Below are positions 7,519 through 19,400 of a stretch of DNA of 64,000 nucleotides, piece after piece. Under the pieces are notes generated by a model, which saw only the letters and a list, made by a program, of their open reading frames with translations, was not told the origin of the DNA and ran no database searches. The stretch is taken from assembly GCF_000384295.1 (NCBI RefSeq), contig NZ_KB913037.1, positions 10,491,508 to 10,555,507 on the forward strand. The letters run 5' to 3'. This stretch comes from Amycolatopsis balhimycina FH 1894 (GTDB lineage: Bacteria; Actinomycetota; Actinomycetes; Mycobacteriales; Pseudonocardiaceae). The translations under genes and the position numbers were made by a program. Each line of letters starts with the position of its first letter. Position 1 is the stretch's first letter.

Positions 7519-8547
7519 ATGGCGGAGAAGCACCGCGTCCGGTTCGAGCCGGTCGGGATCGAGATCGACGTCGCCGAGGACCAGACGATCCTGCGCGCCG
7601 CCGCCGAGCAGGGCGTCATGCTCATGCACGGCTGCAAGGAAGGGCAGTGCGCGGCCTGCAAGTCGTTCCTCCTCGACGGCGACGACGTCGAACACGACCG
7701 GTATTCGACCTTCGCGCTCCCCGACTACGAAAAGGAGGAAGGCTTCACGCTGCTGTGCCGGGCCCACGCCTACGAAGACCTGACGATCGAGCTGCTCAAC
7801 TACGACGAGGAGATGATCCAGTCCGGCCTGCCGATCCAGGAGGCCACGGTCGAGGTCGTCGCCAACGACCCCGTCACCCACGACCTGCGGCACCTGGTGG
7901 TCCGACTGGACGGCGACCTCAAGTTCTTCCCCGGCCAGTATCTGGACTTCGCCGTCCCGGGCACCGAGGAGACGCGGTCGTTCTCCATGGCCAACACCTC
8001 GGCGCGTGACGGGCTCTTGGAGTTCGTCATCAAGATCTACCCCGACGGGTTGTTCTCCCGGTTCCTGGCCGCCGAAGTCGCGGTCGGCGACCGGCTCCGG
8101 GTGACCGGCCCGTTCGGGGTGTTCACCCTCCGGGACAACCCGAACGCGGACCTCGTCTTCGTCGGCGGCGGGGCCGGGATGGCGCCGATCCTGTCCCTGC
8201 TGCGGTCCATGGCCGAGCGCGGCCTCGACCGGACGGCGACCTTCTACTACGGCGCCCGCCGCCGGCGCGACCTCTGCTTCGAGGCGGAACTGCGGGAGCT
8301 GGAGGCGAAACTACCCGGCTTCCGTTACGTACCAGCACTTTCCGAGCCGGGCGACGACGACTGGACCGGCGAAACCGGCTTCGTCACCGACGTCCTGCGC
8401 CGGGCCGGCGCCGACCTCACCGGAGCCGACGCCTACGTCTGCGGGCCGCCGCCGATGGTCGAGGCCGCGCTGGAACTGCTGCCCGCGCTCGGCGTCGACG
8501 GCAAGCGCGTCTTCTACGACAAGTTCACCACCACGGGCGAAGGGTAA
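7519..8547 (+). CDS. prmB: Propane monooxygenase reductase
   Basis: A 342-residue electron-transfer subunit. The N-terminal plant-type 2Fe-2S ferredoxin domain has the cysteine pattern HGCKEGQCAACKS, with a fourth Cys in TLLCRAHAYED. This is followed by an FAD-binding domain (ETRSFSMANTS, the RxYS-like motif) and an NAD-binding domain (VFVGGGAGMAPILSLLR and YVCGPPPMVEAA). It passes electrons from NADH to the diiron hydroxylase. The frame is open far upstream, inside prmA, but ATG 7519 with GGGG four bases before it gives the normal family length. It lies directly after the double palindrome. Confidence 0.93.
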   Translation: MAEKHRVRFEPVGIEIDVAEDQTILRAAAEQGVMLMHGCKEGQCAACKSFLLDGDDVEHDRYSTFALPDYEKEEGFTLLCRAHAYEDLTIELLNYDEEMIQSGLPIQEATVEVVANDPVTHDLRHLVVRLDGDLKFFPGQYLDFAVPGTEETRSFSMANTSARDGLLEFVIKIYPDGLFSRFLAAEVAVGDRLRVTGPFGVFTLRDNPNADLVFVGGGAGMAPILSLLRSMAERGLDRTATFYYGARRRRDLCFEAELRELEAKLPGFRYVPALSEPGDDDWTGETGFVTDVLRRAGADLTGADAYVCGPPPMVEAALELLPALGVDGKRVFYDKFTTTGEG

Positions 8548-8554
8548 GGAACCC

Positions 8555-9724
8555 ATGACAGCCACCCAAGAACGCAGCGTGCCCAAGCCGGCGTTCACCG
8601 ACGCCGAAGCGGGCGCGAAGGTCTTCCCCGACTCCGATGCCCGGCAGTTCAACTACTTCACCGCCGCCAAGCGCAAGCAGAGCCACTACGAGGACGTCAC
8701 CGTCGAGGTCCAGCCCGACCCGCGGCACTACCTGTCCCAGGGCTGGCTCTACGCCTTCGCCGACGGCAAGGCCGGGTACCCGCTGGAATGGACCGCGCTG
8801 AAGGCGTGGGGCTCGGACCGGCCGGTGCCCGAGCGCGGCCCGGGGTCCGGCGGCAAGGGCTACGACTGGCCGGCCCTGGGCTGGCACGAGTTCCGCGACC
8901 CCAACGAGGAGTGGGAGCTCACCCTCTACCGCTACAACGCGAACGTCGTGCGCCAGCTGAACCAGAACGTCGACGCCGCCCGCCAGGCCAAGGCGTTCGA
9001 GCAGTGGAACCGCAACTGGGTCGACTTCGTCGCCAAGCACGTCGGCGCCTGGATGCACGTCGACCACGGCCTCGGCCTGTACCTGTTCGCCAACGCCAAC
9101 CGCCGCGCCCCGACGAACATGCACAACAACGCGATCTCGGTGAACAGCATGCATCGCATCCGCGCGGCGCAGGACCTGGCGCTGTACAACCTGACGCTGA
9201 CCGAGGAGATCGAGGGCTTCGACGGCGCGGCCCACCTGGCCACCTGGAACGAGGACCCGGCCTGGCAGGGCGTGCGCGAGACCGCCGAGCAGCTGACCGG
9301 GATCTGGGACTGGGGCGAGGCGATCTTCGCCGCCAACGTCGTCTTCGAGCCCCTCGTCGGCGAGCTGTTCCGCAGCAACCTCGTCCAGCAGGCCGCGCCC
9401 GCCAACGGCGACTTCGTCACCCCGACGTTGATCGGGGCCGAGGAGTTCGACTTCTCCGAACGCGACCTCCGCTACACGAAACCGCTGTTCCACCTGCTGA
9501 TCAACGACAAGGAGTTCGCCGACCACAACAAGGCGCTGCTGCAGAAGTGGCTCGAGGACTGGGTGCCGCGCTGCATCGCCGCCGCCCGCGTGCTGCAGCC
9601 GCTGTGGTCGCAGCCCGACGCCAAGCCGATCCGGTTCGAGGACGGTCTCGACCGCGTGAAGAGCCGGTTCGCCGGCATCCTGTCCGAATTGGGCCTCAAG
9701 GCACCCGAGGAGCTGGGCCAGTGA
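8555..9724 (+). CDS. prmC: Propane monooxygenase hydroxylase, small subunit
   Basis: A 389-residue beta subunit of the soluble diiron monooxygenase family. It has the ferritin-like fold without the metal ligands of the alpha subunit. Typical stretches are FNYFTAAKRKQSHYEDVTVE near the N terminus, WNRNWVDFVAKHVGAWMHVD and NNAISVNSMHRIRAAQDLAL. It forms the (alpha-beta)2 hydroxylase with PrmA. The start ATG 8555 is seven bases after prmB and preceded by AAGGAA. Its stop overlaps the GTG of prmD (GTGA), indicating coupled translation. Confidence 0.93.
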   Translation: MTATQERSVPKPAFTDAEAGAKVFPDSDARQFNYFTAAKRKQSHYEDVTVEVQPDPRHYLSQGWLYAFADGKAGYPLEWTALKAWGSDRPVPERGPGSGGKGYDWPALGWHEFRDPNEEWELTLYRYNANVVRQLNQNVDAARQAKAFEQWNRNWVDFVAKHVGAWMHVDHGLGLYLFANANRRAPTNMHNNAISVNSMHRIRAAQDLALYNLTLTEEIEGFDGAAHLATWNEDPAWQGVRETAEQLTGIWDWGEAIFAANVVFEPLVGELFRSNLVQQAAPANGDFVTPTLIGAEEFDFSERDLRYTKPLFHLLINDKEFADHNKALLQKWLEDWVPRCIAAARVLQPLWSQPDAKPIRFEDGLDRVKSRFAGILSELGLKAPEELGQ

Positions 9725-10092
9725 CCATCTTCAAAACCGCGGAAAGCCCGTTCAAGGCCGACAACACCGCATCGAACATGTGCGGTTTCACCCTGATGAA
9801 CAACCAGGTCGGCGCGATCATCGCCGAAGTCATGGCCACCAAGGACAACGTGACCGTGACGCCCTTGCCGTCGATGATCCGCGTCGACGCGCGGGGCCGG
9901 ACGGACCTGGTCTACGCCGAAGTCGACGAGGCCGCCGGTGAGGAAGAGGGCTGGTTCAACGCGGCCGAGTTCGAGGAGAGCATGTCCACCCACTACGGGC
10001 GGATGATCCACGAGGACGACCGCACGATCATGTTCGCCAACCCCGAGGACGCGGCGGAATACCTCGATTTCGACCTCAAGCCCATTCGCTAG
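9721..10092 (+). CDS. prmD: Propane monooxygenase coupling protein
   Basis: A 123-residue effector/coupling subunit of the MmoB/DmpM type, without cofactor. The family core is visible in NMCGFTLMNNQVGAIIAEVM and VTVTPLPSMIRVDA. It binds the hydroxylase and tunes substrate access and electron transfer. The GTG start at 9721 overlaps the prmC stop. The gene ends before two strong hairpins, so transcription of the downstream accessory genes may be reduced relative to prmABCD. Confidence 0.92.
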   Translation: MTIFKTAESPFKADNTASNMCGFTLMNNQVGAIIAEVMATKDNVTVTPLPSMIRVDARGRTDLVYAEVDEAAGEEEGWFNAAEFEESMSTHYGRMIHEDDRTIMFANPEDAAEYLDFDLKPIR

Positions 10093-10108
10093 ACAACCAA
10101 TTTCTTTC

Positions 10109-10153
10109 GGGGGCTCCGGGTGGCGGAGCCCCCGGCCCGGGGCGAAGCCCCGG
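10109..10153 (+). terminator. Tandem hairpins between prmD and the accessory genes
   Basis: The first stem is a perfect 10-bp GGGGGCTCCG arm pair with a 5-base loop (10109-10133). The second is a perfect 7-bp CCGGGGC pair with a GAA loop (10137-10153). Neither has a T-tract. The position after prmABCD suggests a partial terminator or a 3'-end stabiliser that separates hydroxylase genes from accessory genes. Confidence 0.6.
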
Positions 10154-10192
10154 AACAACACAGCACTCGATCCGGCTCAGGAGGATCAACGA

Positions 10193-11230
10193 ATGTACGA
10201 AAAAGACGGCGAGAAATACTTCGTGGTGGACGCCCACACCCACTTCTGGGACGCGAGCCCGGAGAACTGGGTGGAAGGGCAGGAGGAATACGCCAAGGGC
10301 TGGATCGAGTGCTTCCACGCCTACCAGGGGCTCGGCCCGAAGGAGACGCACTGGCCGATCGACCGGTTCCAGAAGTACTCCGAGGAGCTGATGATGCACG
10401 ACCTCTTCGAGGTCGGGCACGTCGACAAGGCCATCTTCCAGCCGACCAACCTGCGGCAGTGGTACAAGACGGGCTTCAACACCACCGAGAACGACGGCGC
10501 GCTGGCCGAGAAGCACCCCGACAAGTTCCTCGTGAACACCACCTTCGACCCGCGGGAAGGCGACGCGGGGATGAAGGCGTTCGAGGAGCGCGTGAAGCGG
10601 TACGACTGCAAGGGCGTCAAGCTCTACACCGCCGAGTGGCGGGGCGGCTCCCGCGGCTGGAGCCTCAAGGACCCCGCCGCGGCTCGCTACCTCGAGAAGT
10701 GCGAGGAACTCGGCGTCACCAACGTCCACATCCACAAGGGACCGACGATCTGGCCGCTGGACAAGGACGCCTTCGACGTGTCCGATGTGGACCAGGTCGC
10801 GACGAGCTTCCAGGGCCTGAACTTCATCGTCGAGCACGTCGGCCTGCCGCGCATCGAGGACTTCTGCTTCATGGCCACCCAGGAGCGGAACGTCTACGCG
10901 GGGCTCGCCGTCGTCGTCGGCGGCCTGATGCACGCCCGCCCGAAGTTCTTCGCGAAGGTCATGGGCGAGCTGATGTTCTGGCTCGGCGAGGACAAGCTGA
11001 TCTTCGGCGCGGACTACGCCATCTGGGAACCGAAGTGGCAGGTCGAGGGCTTCGTGGACTGGAACATGCCGGCCGACGACGAGCTGTCGGACTTCGCGCC
11101 GCTGACCGTCGACCAGAAGAAAAAGATCCTCGGGCTGAACGCCGCCCGCCTCTACGGCATCGACGTCCCCGAGGAGCTGCGGCTCCCGGACCCGAAGACC
11201 GTCGAGCCCGTCGGCGTGCCGAACTCATGA
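10193..11230 (+). CDS. Amidohydrolase-2 family protein of the prm operon
   Basis: A 345-residue TIM-barrel metal-dependent hydrolase or decarboxylase. Metal-binding histidines are visible in VVDAHTHFWDASPENW (HxH), NVHIHKGP and IVEHVGLPRIEDF, with an aspartate in LIFGADYAIWEP. Amidohydrolase-2 proteins cleave or decarboxylate small acids and lactones; the substrate here is unknown. Homologous genes sit in the same place in mycobacterial mim clusters. It starts at ATG 10193 after AGGAGG and overlaps the next gene by ATGA. Confidence 0.85.
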   Translation: MYEKDGEKYFVVDAHTHFWDASPENWVEGQEEYAKGWIECFHAYQGLGPKETHWPIDRFQKYSEELMMHDLFEVGHVDKAIFQPTNLRQWYKTGFNTTENDGALAEKHPDKFLVNTTFDPREGDAGMKAFEERVKRYDCKGVKLYTAEWRGGSRGWSLKDPAAARYLEKCEELGVTNVHIHKGPTIWPLDKDAFDVSDVDQVATSFQGLNFIVEHVGLPRIEDFCFMATQERNVYAGLAVVVGGLMHARPKFFAKVMGELMFWLGEDKLIFGADYAIWEPKWQVEGFVDWNMPADDELSDFAPLTVDQKKKILGLNAARLYGIDVPEELRLPDPKTVEPVGVPNS

Positions 11231-11918
11231 CCACGCTGGTGACCGGGGCCCGCGCCGCCGTGTGGGCGGCGCTGGGCACCGTCCGGGATCCCGAACTGGA
11301 CGAACCCCTCACCGACCTCGGGTTCGTGGCCCGCTGCGAGGTGAGCGACGAGGGCCACGCCGTCGTCCGGCTGCGGCTGCCGACGTACTTCTGCGCGCCC
11401 AACTTCGCGTTCCTGATGGTGGCCGACGCCTACGATGCCGTGGCCGGCGTGCCGGGCCTGACCGGGCTCGACATCCGCCTCGACGACCACTTCGCGTCCG
11501 ACGTCATCAACCGCGGGGTGGCGGCCCGGCAGGGGTTCGTGGCGTCGTTCGAGGGCGAGGCCGTCGACGAGCTGGACACCCTGCGGTACGACTTCGTCCG
11601 CAAGGCCGTGCTGGCGGGCACCGACCGCGTCTGCCGGTCCCTGGGCCGAGACCCGCAATCGCTGACCCTCGGCGACGTCCCGCCGAGCCCCGACTTGGCC
11701 CGGCTCCGGACCCGCCGCCGCGAGCTGGGCCTTCCCGCCGAAGACGGCGACCCGCTGCTGCTCGACCCGGCCACCGGGCGAGCTGTGTCCGCGGCCGACG
11801 CGAAGCGGCACCTCGCCTTCGCGCGGCTGACCCGTACGAGCATGGAGGCCAACTCGGGCGTCTGCCGCGGCATGCTGCGTGCGCGGTACGCCCTGACCAG
11901 CGAAGAGGAGGGCACGGG

Positions 11919-11922
<4 letters not shown>
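11227..11922 (+). CDS. DUF59/MIP18-like iron-sulphur or metal-assembly protein
   Basis: A 231-residue cytosolic protein. The N-terminal half is a DUF59 (MIP18/SufT-like) domain with the signature GTVRDPELDEPLTDLGFV and a central YFCAPNFAFLM; the C-terminal half is helical and charged. DUF59 proteins help assemble or insert Fe-S clusters, and a role in maturing the monooxygenase reductase or the diiron site is plausible from context, not proven. The ATG at 11227 overlaps the preceding stop, and its own stop overlaps the ADH start, so all three genes are translationally coupled. Confidence 0.8.
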
Positions 11923-14646
<2,724 letters not shown>

Positions 14647-14677
14647 ACTCCACGTCCATCAGCCTGCGGAGTGCGGA

Positions 14678-14716
14678 GGTCGCCCCGCCGGAGTCCTGAG
14701 CCCCGGCGGGGAGACC
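14678..14716. terminator. Hairpin between groEL and the TIR gene
   Basis: Arms AGGTC-N-CCCCGCCGG and the complement CCGGCGGGG-N-GACCT have 11 loop bases and one internal mismatch. It lies between two convergent stops (14646 and 14751), so it is a likely bidirectional terminator. Confidence 0.6.
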
Positions 14717-14750
14717 TTCCCGCGCCCCGCGGCAGCGGCCGCACTGGAGT

Positions 14751-16268
14751 TCACCCCCGGCCGGACACCACCAAAGAATCCAGGCGTGCCGCGTACATGA
14801 CATAGGGATCGAGGTACCAGCTGGTGTCGATCCGGACGGCGGCCGAGCGGTGCCGCAGCATTTTCAGCGCTGCACCCACGTCGAAGGGGACGAGACGGCC
14901 CAAATCGATCAGCTCGGGCGCGGAAAACGTCGTGGTTTGCAGCTCATTCGCCTTCGACAGGAAGGTCCGCTCAGCTGACGTCATCCGGTCGAGGACGCCG
15001 TGTGCCGGCGCGAAGATCGCGCCGCCGACCGTTCCGGTGGGGTCGAGATCGTCCGCGAAAGCCCGGTAAGACAGCAGCCCGTGCCGATCGCGAAGGTGGT
15101 CACCGACGGTGACCAGTGCGGCCGCATTGTGCCCCAGTCGTTCAGCCAGCTGGTCGCGTGCAGCGCGATCTTGGTCGTCGTCCGGCAAGCGGTAGGCGTC
15201 CAGCAGCGTCGCGGCGTCGCGTGACGGCAACGGACCGACGCGCACGACCGGCAGACAGTCGCGGAAGATGTCGTCTTCGCAGACGAGGATCGTCCGGACT
15301 GCGCTGTCAGTGGGAAGCGGAAGGGTCTCGAGCAGCTCAGGTCCTACGCCGGCGGGGATGTCGTCGACGATGAGCAAGCTCGCACCGTCCGAGCGTCCGT
15401 CGCTCCTTGCCGGTTGCTCCCCGCCGGTGCCCGGCAGCGTGGCCTCGTACCGGAGCCTCAGAGATTCAGGATCGGCCGACGAGCCTTTGAGGCTCACCCA
15501 CCGCACGCCGCCGGGGAACGCTCCGGCGAACCGCCAGGCGTACGTGGTGGCCAATGCCGTCTTGCCGGCGCCCGGCAGTCCCGACACGGCGACGAACGAA
15601 CCGCATGCGGATTCGTCGATCAACGGGTAATCGGCGGCGTGCAAAGCAGTGTGGAGATCCCAGAGTTCACGGTACCGCCCGACGAAGTTCCGCACGATGC
15701 CTGCCCGGGATGCGGGCCAACGCGGGGGAGCGGCCGGGAGAACAGTTCCGATGGGAGTGGTGAGCGCCGCGGCCCGCTTGGCGATGAGGCCCGCGGTGGA
15801 GGCCGTACCGGCGTCGGGTACCGCGAACTTGGCGTCGGCCAGTTGGATCGGGCGTAGGTGGCCGGTTCCCGGCTCGGGGTTGATCACCATGATCCGGCCG
15901 CACGGATCGCCTTCACGCTCACCGGCGAGGAACACCATCAAGAGCTCATGCTGGCACGCAGCTCGCTCCGCGTAATCCGTCGAGAAGTAGGCGACGAGTG
16001 TCTTCGACTCGCTCAACGCCGTCCGGATACTCTTGGTGATCCCGGAGTAGCACTCGATGCTCTCGTCGACGAAGACGCGCGCTCCGAGCGTGCGAAGCTC
16101 GTTGGCGAGTTGTCGTCCCGCTTCCCGGTCTGGCCCGGAGAAGGACAAGAAGACATCGTATTTCGCGTCCAGCAAGTCGTTTGGTCCTCTCGGGTGTTGA
16201 CGACTTGCGCGCACGTCGCCACGGGTAGCGGCCGAAGGCCTGGGTCCCCCATTTGTACCAGCGCTCAC
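14751..16268 (-). CDS. TIR-domain STAND NTPase
   Basis: A 505-residue protein. Residues about 36-150 form a TIR domain: YDVFLSFSGPDREAGRQLAN, then ARVFVDESI, and the alpha-C helix ACQHELLMVF, whose glutamate (E108) matches the NADase catalytic position. An NB-ARC-like P-loop NTPase follows, with FVGRYREL, Walker A SGLPGAGKTAL (about 229-239) and Walker B SLLIVDD (about 297-303). A helical C-terminal part without obvious repeats completes the protein. Bacterial TIR-STAND proteins are typically NAD-depleting defence effectors. It is divergent from a second STAND gene with a shared palindrome between them. The GTG at 16268 has no ribosome site, so it may be leaderless; a TTG near codon 32 is an alternative. 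Base composition is visibly less GC-biased than the neighbours. Confidence 0.82.
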   Translation of the reverse strand: MSAGTNGGPRPSAATRGDVRASRQHPRGPNDLLDAKYDVFLSFSGPDREAGRQLANELRTLGARVFVDESIECYSGITKSIRTALSESKTLVAYFSTDYAERAACQHELLMVFLAGEREGDPCGRIMVINPEPGTGHLRPIQLADAKFAVPDAGTASTAGLIAKRAAALTTPIGTVLPAAPPRWPASRAGIVRNFVGRYRELWDLHTALHAADYPLIDESACGSFVAVSGLPGAGKTALATTYAWRFAGAFPGGVRWVSLKGSSADPESLRLRYEATLPGTGGEQPARSDGRSDGASLLIVDDIPAGVGPELLETLPLPTDSAVRTILVCEDDIFRDCLPVVRVGPLPSRDAATLLDAYRLPDDDQDRAARDQLAERLGHNAAALVTVGDHLRDRHGLLSYRAFADDLDPTGTVGGAIFAPAHGVLDRMTSAERTFLSKANELQTTTFSAPELIDLGRLVPFDVGAALKMLRHRSAAVRIDTSWYLDPYVMYAARLDSLVVSGRG

Positions 16269-16279
16269 ACTGCGTGGCA

Positions 16280-16310
16280 GCGTTACATCGTTCCCTTTAT
16301 CTTGTAACGC
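16280..16310. promoter_or_regulatory. Perfect inverted repeat between the two STAND genes
   Basis: GCGTTACA and TGTAACGC are separated by 15 bases in the divergent intergenic region (16269-16400). It would overlap the promoter of the TIR gene. The HTH domain of the facing fusion protein is one candidate binder. Confidence 0.5.
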
Positions 16311-16400
16311 CGGTGGGCTGCGCCCGTGACTTCACGCTCAGTGGCTGTGCCGGATGATGGGGTAGCGGTTGCCAGACCGTGGCGGGCCGGAGGAGGCGAC

Positions 16401-19400
16401 GTGGACGAAGACTGGAAGCCCTTCGGCCGGAGGGTGCGCGAACTCCGGATGGCCGCCGGCCTGTCCACCAGGGCGCTCGGCGACCTGATCCACTACAGCA
16501 AGGCGCAGGTCAGCCGGGTTGAGCAGGGGCATTCTCCACCGACGACGAACTTCGCGGCCGCGTGTGACCGCGTCTTCGGCACCGGGGGTGAGCTGGCGAG
16601 GGCAGCCGCGAAGCGCGCGGTCGGTGACCGGCGGATGGCCGCCGAACCCGCGTTCGACCTGCCTGCCGGTCCGAACAGGTTGATCGGACGGGCCGCGGAG
16701 GTCGAAGCTTTGCAAGACCACTTGGCGGATGCCGGCCACCGCCCCGGCGGCCGCGTGTGCGTGTTGCACGGCTTGCCCGGTGTCGGCAAGACGGCGATCG
16801 CCTTGCGTGTCGCTGAGCTGTTCCACGCCGAGTACCCCGACGGTCGCCTCTACCTCGACATGCAGGGGTACAACCCGGACAGTCAGCACGTGTCGGAAGA
16901 AGAGGCACTCGATCGTGTGTTGCGACGCCTGGGAGTTCCCGGCGAGCTGGTTCCGAGGAACACCGACGACCGCGGCGCGTTGCTTCGTCAGAAATTGGCC
17001 GGCCGACGCGTCCTGCTGATTCTCGACAGTGTGAAGAACGCGCAGGAGATCGGCCGCCTGCTGCCCCCGAACGGGCGGTCAGCGGTGATCATCACGAGCC
17101 GCCGGCCGCTGACTTCGCTAGCGGCCACTCTCGTCAGGCAAGTCGCGACGCTCGCCCCTGGCGAATCGGCTGACCTGTTCCGCGCTGTTGCGGGGCTGCG
17201 GCCTGGTTCGGACGAACGAGGTGATCCGGCGGTGATCGAAGAAATCACCCGAATGTGTTACCACCTTCCCCTTGCGCTTTGTATCGTCGCCTCGCGATTC
17301 CGCGACAACCCCGTGCGCCGCCTCGAAGACGTCGCCGCTCGCCTGGCCGACGAGGCCGTGCGTCCCCGCGAATTCGACGACGGCGTGCGGAGCATGACCG
17401 CGGTCTTCGCCGCAGCCTGCGCGACTTTGTCCGACCCTCAACAGACGATGCTCGCGCTCACCGCTTTGCATCCGGGCCCGAGGATCGACCCGTATGCGGC
17501 GGGAGCTCTCGCGGGACTCGCCCCCGACGCGGCGGAGTACCTGCTCGACGAGCTCATCCGGTCCGGAATGCTGGAGCGGCATTCGCACAACGCGTACCGC
17601 TTGCACGACATGCTGCGGGACCACTTGCGTCGTCCGGGGATCGGCATCCTGTCCGAGGGGGAGGCTGTCGCGGGCCGCCGCCGGCTGTTCGACTATTTCC
17701 TGCACACGACCGCCGCCGCGAACAGCAGTGGCAACGAACACCGCTACCGGATCCCGGTCGAGCCGCCGTCGGCACCGGTGACGAGCCCGGCGTTCGCGGA
17801 CGCGGAAGCGGGGAAGAAGTGGATGGACCTCGAGGTCGACAACTTCCTTCCGCTGGTGCAAGAGATGGCCGCCCAGGGAAACGACGCCGAATGCTGGCAG
17901 TTCGTCCACAACCTGCGGGAGTACTTCTACGCGACCAAGCAGTGGGAGCTCATGGTCGCTTGTTTCAAGCAGGCGGTCGAGCCCGCGAGGCGCACTGGTG
18001 ATCACCGGGCATTGGGCGTCACGCTCAACGGCCTGGGTCTGGCGCTCGGCCAGCTCGGCGAGCCGGACGAGGCGATGCGCCTCTACTCGCGCGCAAGGGC
18101 CGAGTTCGTCACCGCCGAGGACCCCTACGGCGAGATGAACGTGGTGGCGAACCATGCTTGGCTCGCCTACGAGAACGGGGATCGCGAAGTCGCACTGGGA
18201 CACGCGAAAACAACCTGGCAGTTCTACGAGAGAGAGCACCAGCGGTTCAACGCGGCCATCGCGCTGGACCTCATCGCGCGATGTCAGCTGGGGCTCGGTC
18301 TGCTGGAGGAGGCCGAAACCCATTTCCGGCGGGCCCTCGTCGAGTTCGGCGAGCTGGGATTCCGGGATGGCGACGTCGCACAGCTGCTGTCCCACCTCGG
18401 TGAAACGGAGCTGCGTCTCGACCGGACCACAGCAGCCGGGGACCACTACCGGGAGGCCGTGGAGCGGGCTCGCGCCGGCGGAGCCACGAGGGAAGAAGCA
18501 GTGGCGTTCGAGGGCCTCAGCCGGGTGGCTGCCGCGTCCGGTGACGTGGTGGAGGCGGCCGCGCACCGCGCGGCAGCGACCGCTTTGTACGAAGAAGTCG
18601 GTGCTACGGCCGACATCACGCGGCTCCGAGAAGAATCGTCGACGCACCACGCCGTGGCGGAGTCGCCGACGGCGCGCGTCAGCGCAACGGAGACCGCGTC
18701 AAGGCCGGCCGAGCCAGGATGCGGTGAGGTGGCGACGCAGGCCCGCGTTTTGGTGCGCCGGCGGCTGCGGGTGCTCGCCGTGAACACGGAATGGACGTCG
18801 CTGAACGGCGGGCTGAGCACGTTCAACCGAGAGCTGTGCAAGGCCCTGGCGGCACAAGACGCCGAGGTCTATTGCTCGACGCCGTTCGCTTCCGAGGAGG
18901 AGCGACGTGACGCCGGCGAGATGGGCGTCGCCTTGGTTCACCCGCCACCGGCTCTCAACGCGCCCGAGACAGCGCTTTCCCGGCCTCCACGCTTGCCGGA
19001 GGGCATCGTCCCGGACGTGGTGATCGGTCATGGCCGCAAGACGGGTGAGCCGGCTATGTGGCTGGTCGACGACCACTTCCGCGACGCCAAGCTGGTGCAC
19101 TTCTGCCACGTGATTTCCGATCGTGTCGAACTCGAAAAGGTGTACGACTCCGATGAGGATCCAGTCCTCGAAGCCGACAGGCGCTATGAGGAGGAGTTCA
19201 CCATCGCCGCCCGCGCGGACCTCGCGATAGGTGTCGGGCCGGTGTTGCACCACTACCTGCGCGATCGGCTCCACGGCACCCCGGGAAGGCCCCCGATCCG
19301 GTTTGATCCGGGGTTCGACGCGGCGGACGTGCTCGCCGGACTGCCCCCGGTCAGCGACACCGTTCGAGTGCTCATGGTGGGCAGGCTCTCTCGTCGTGAG

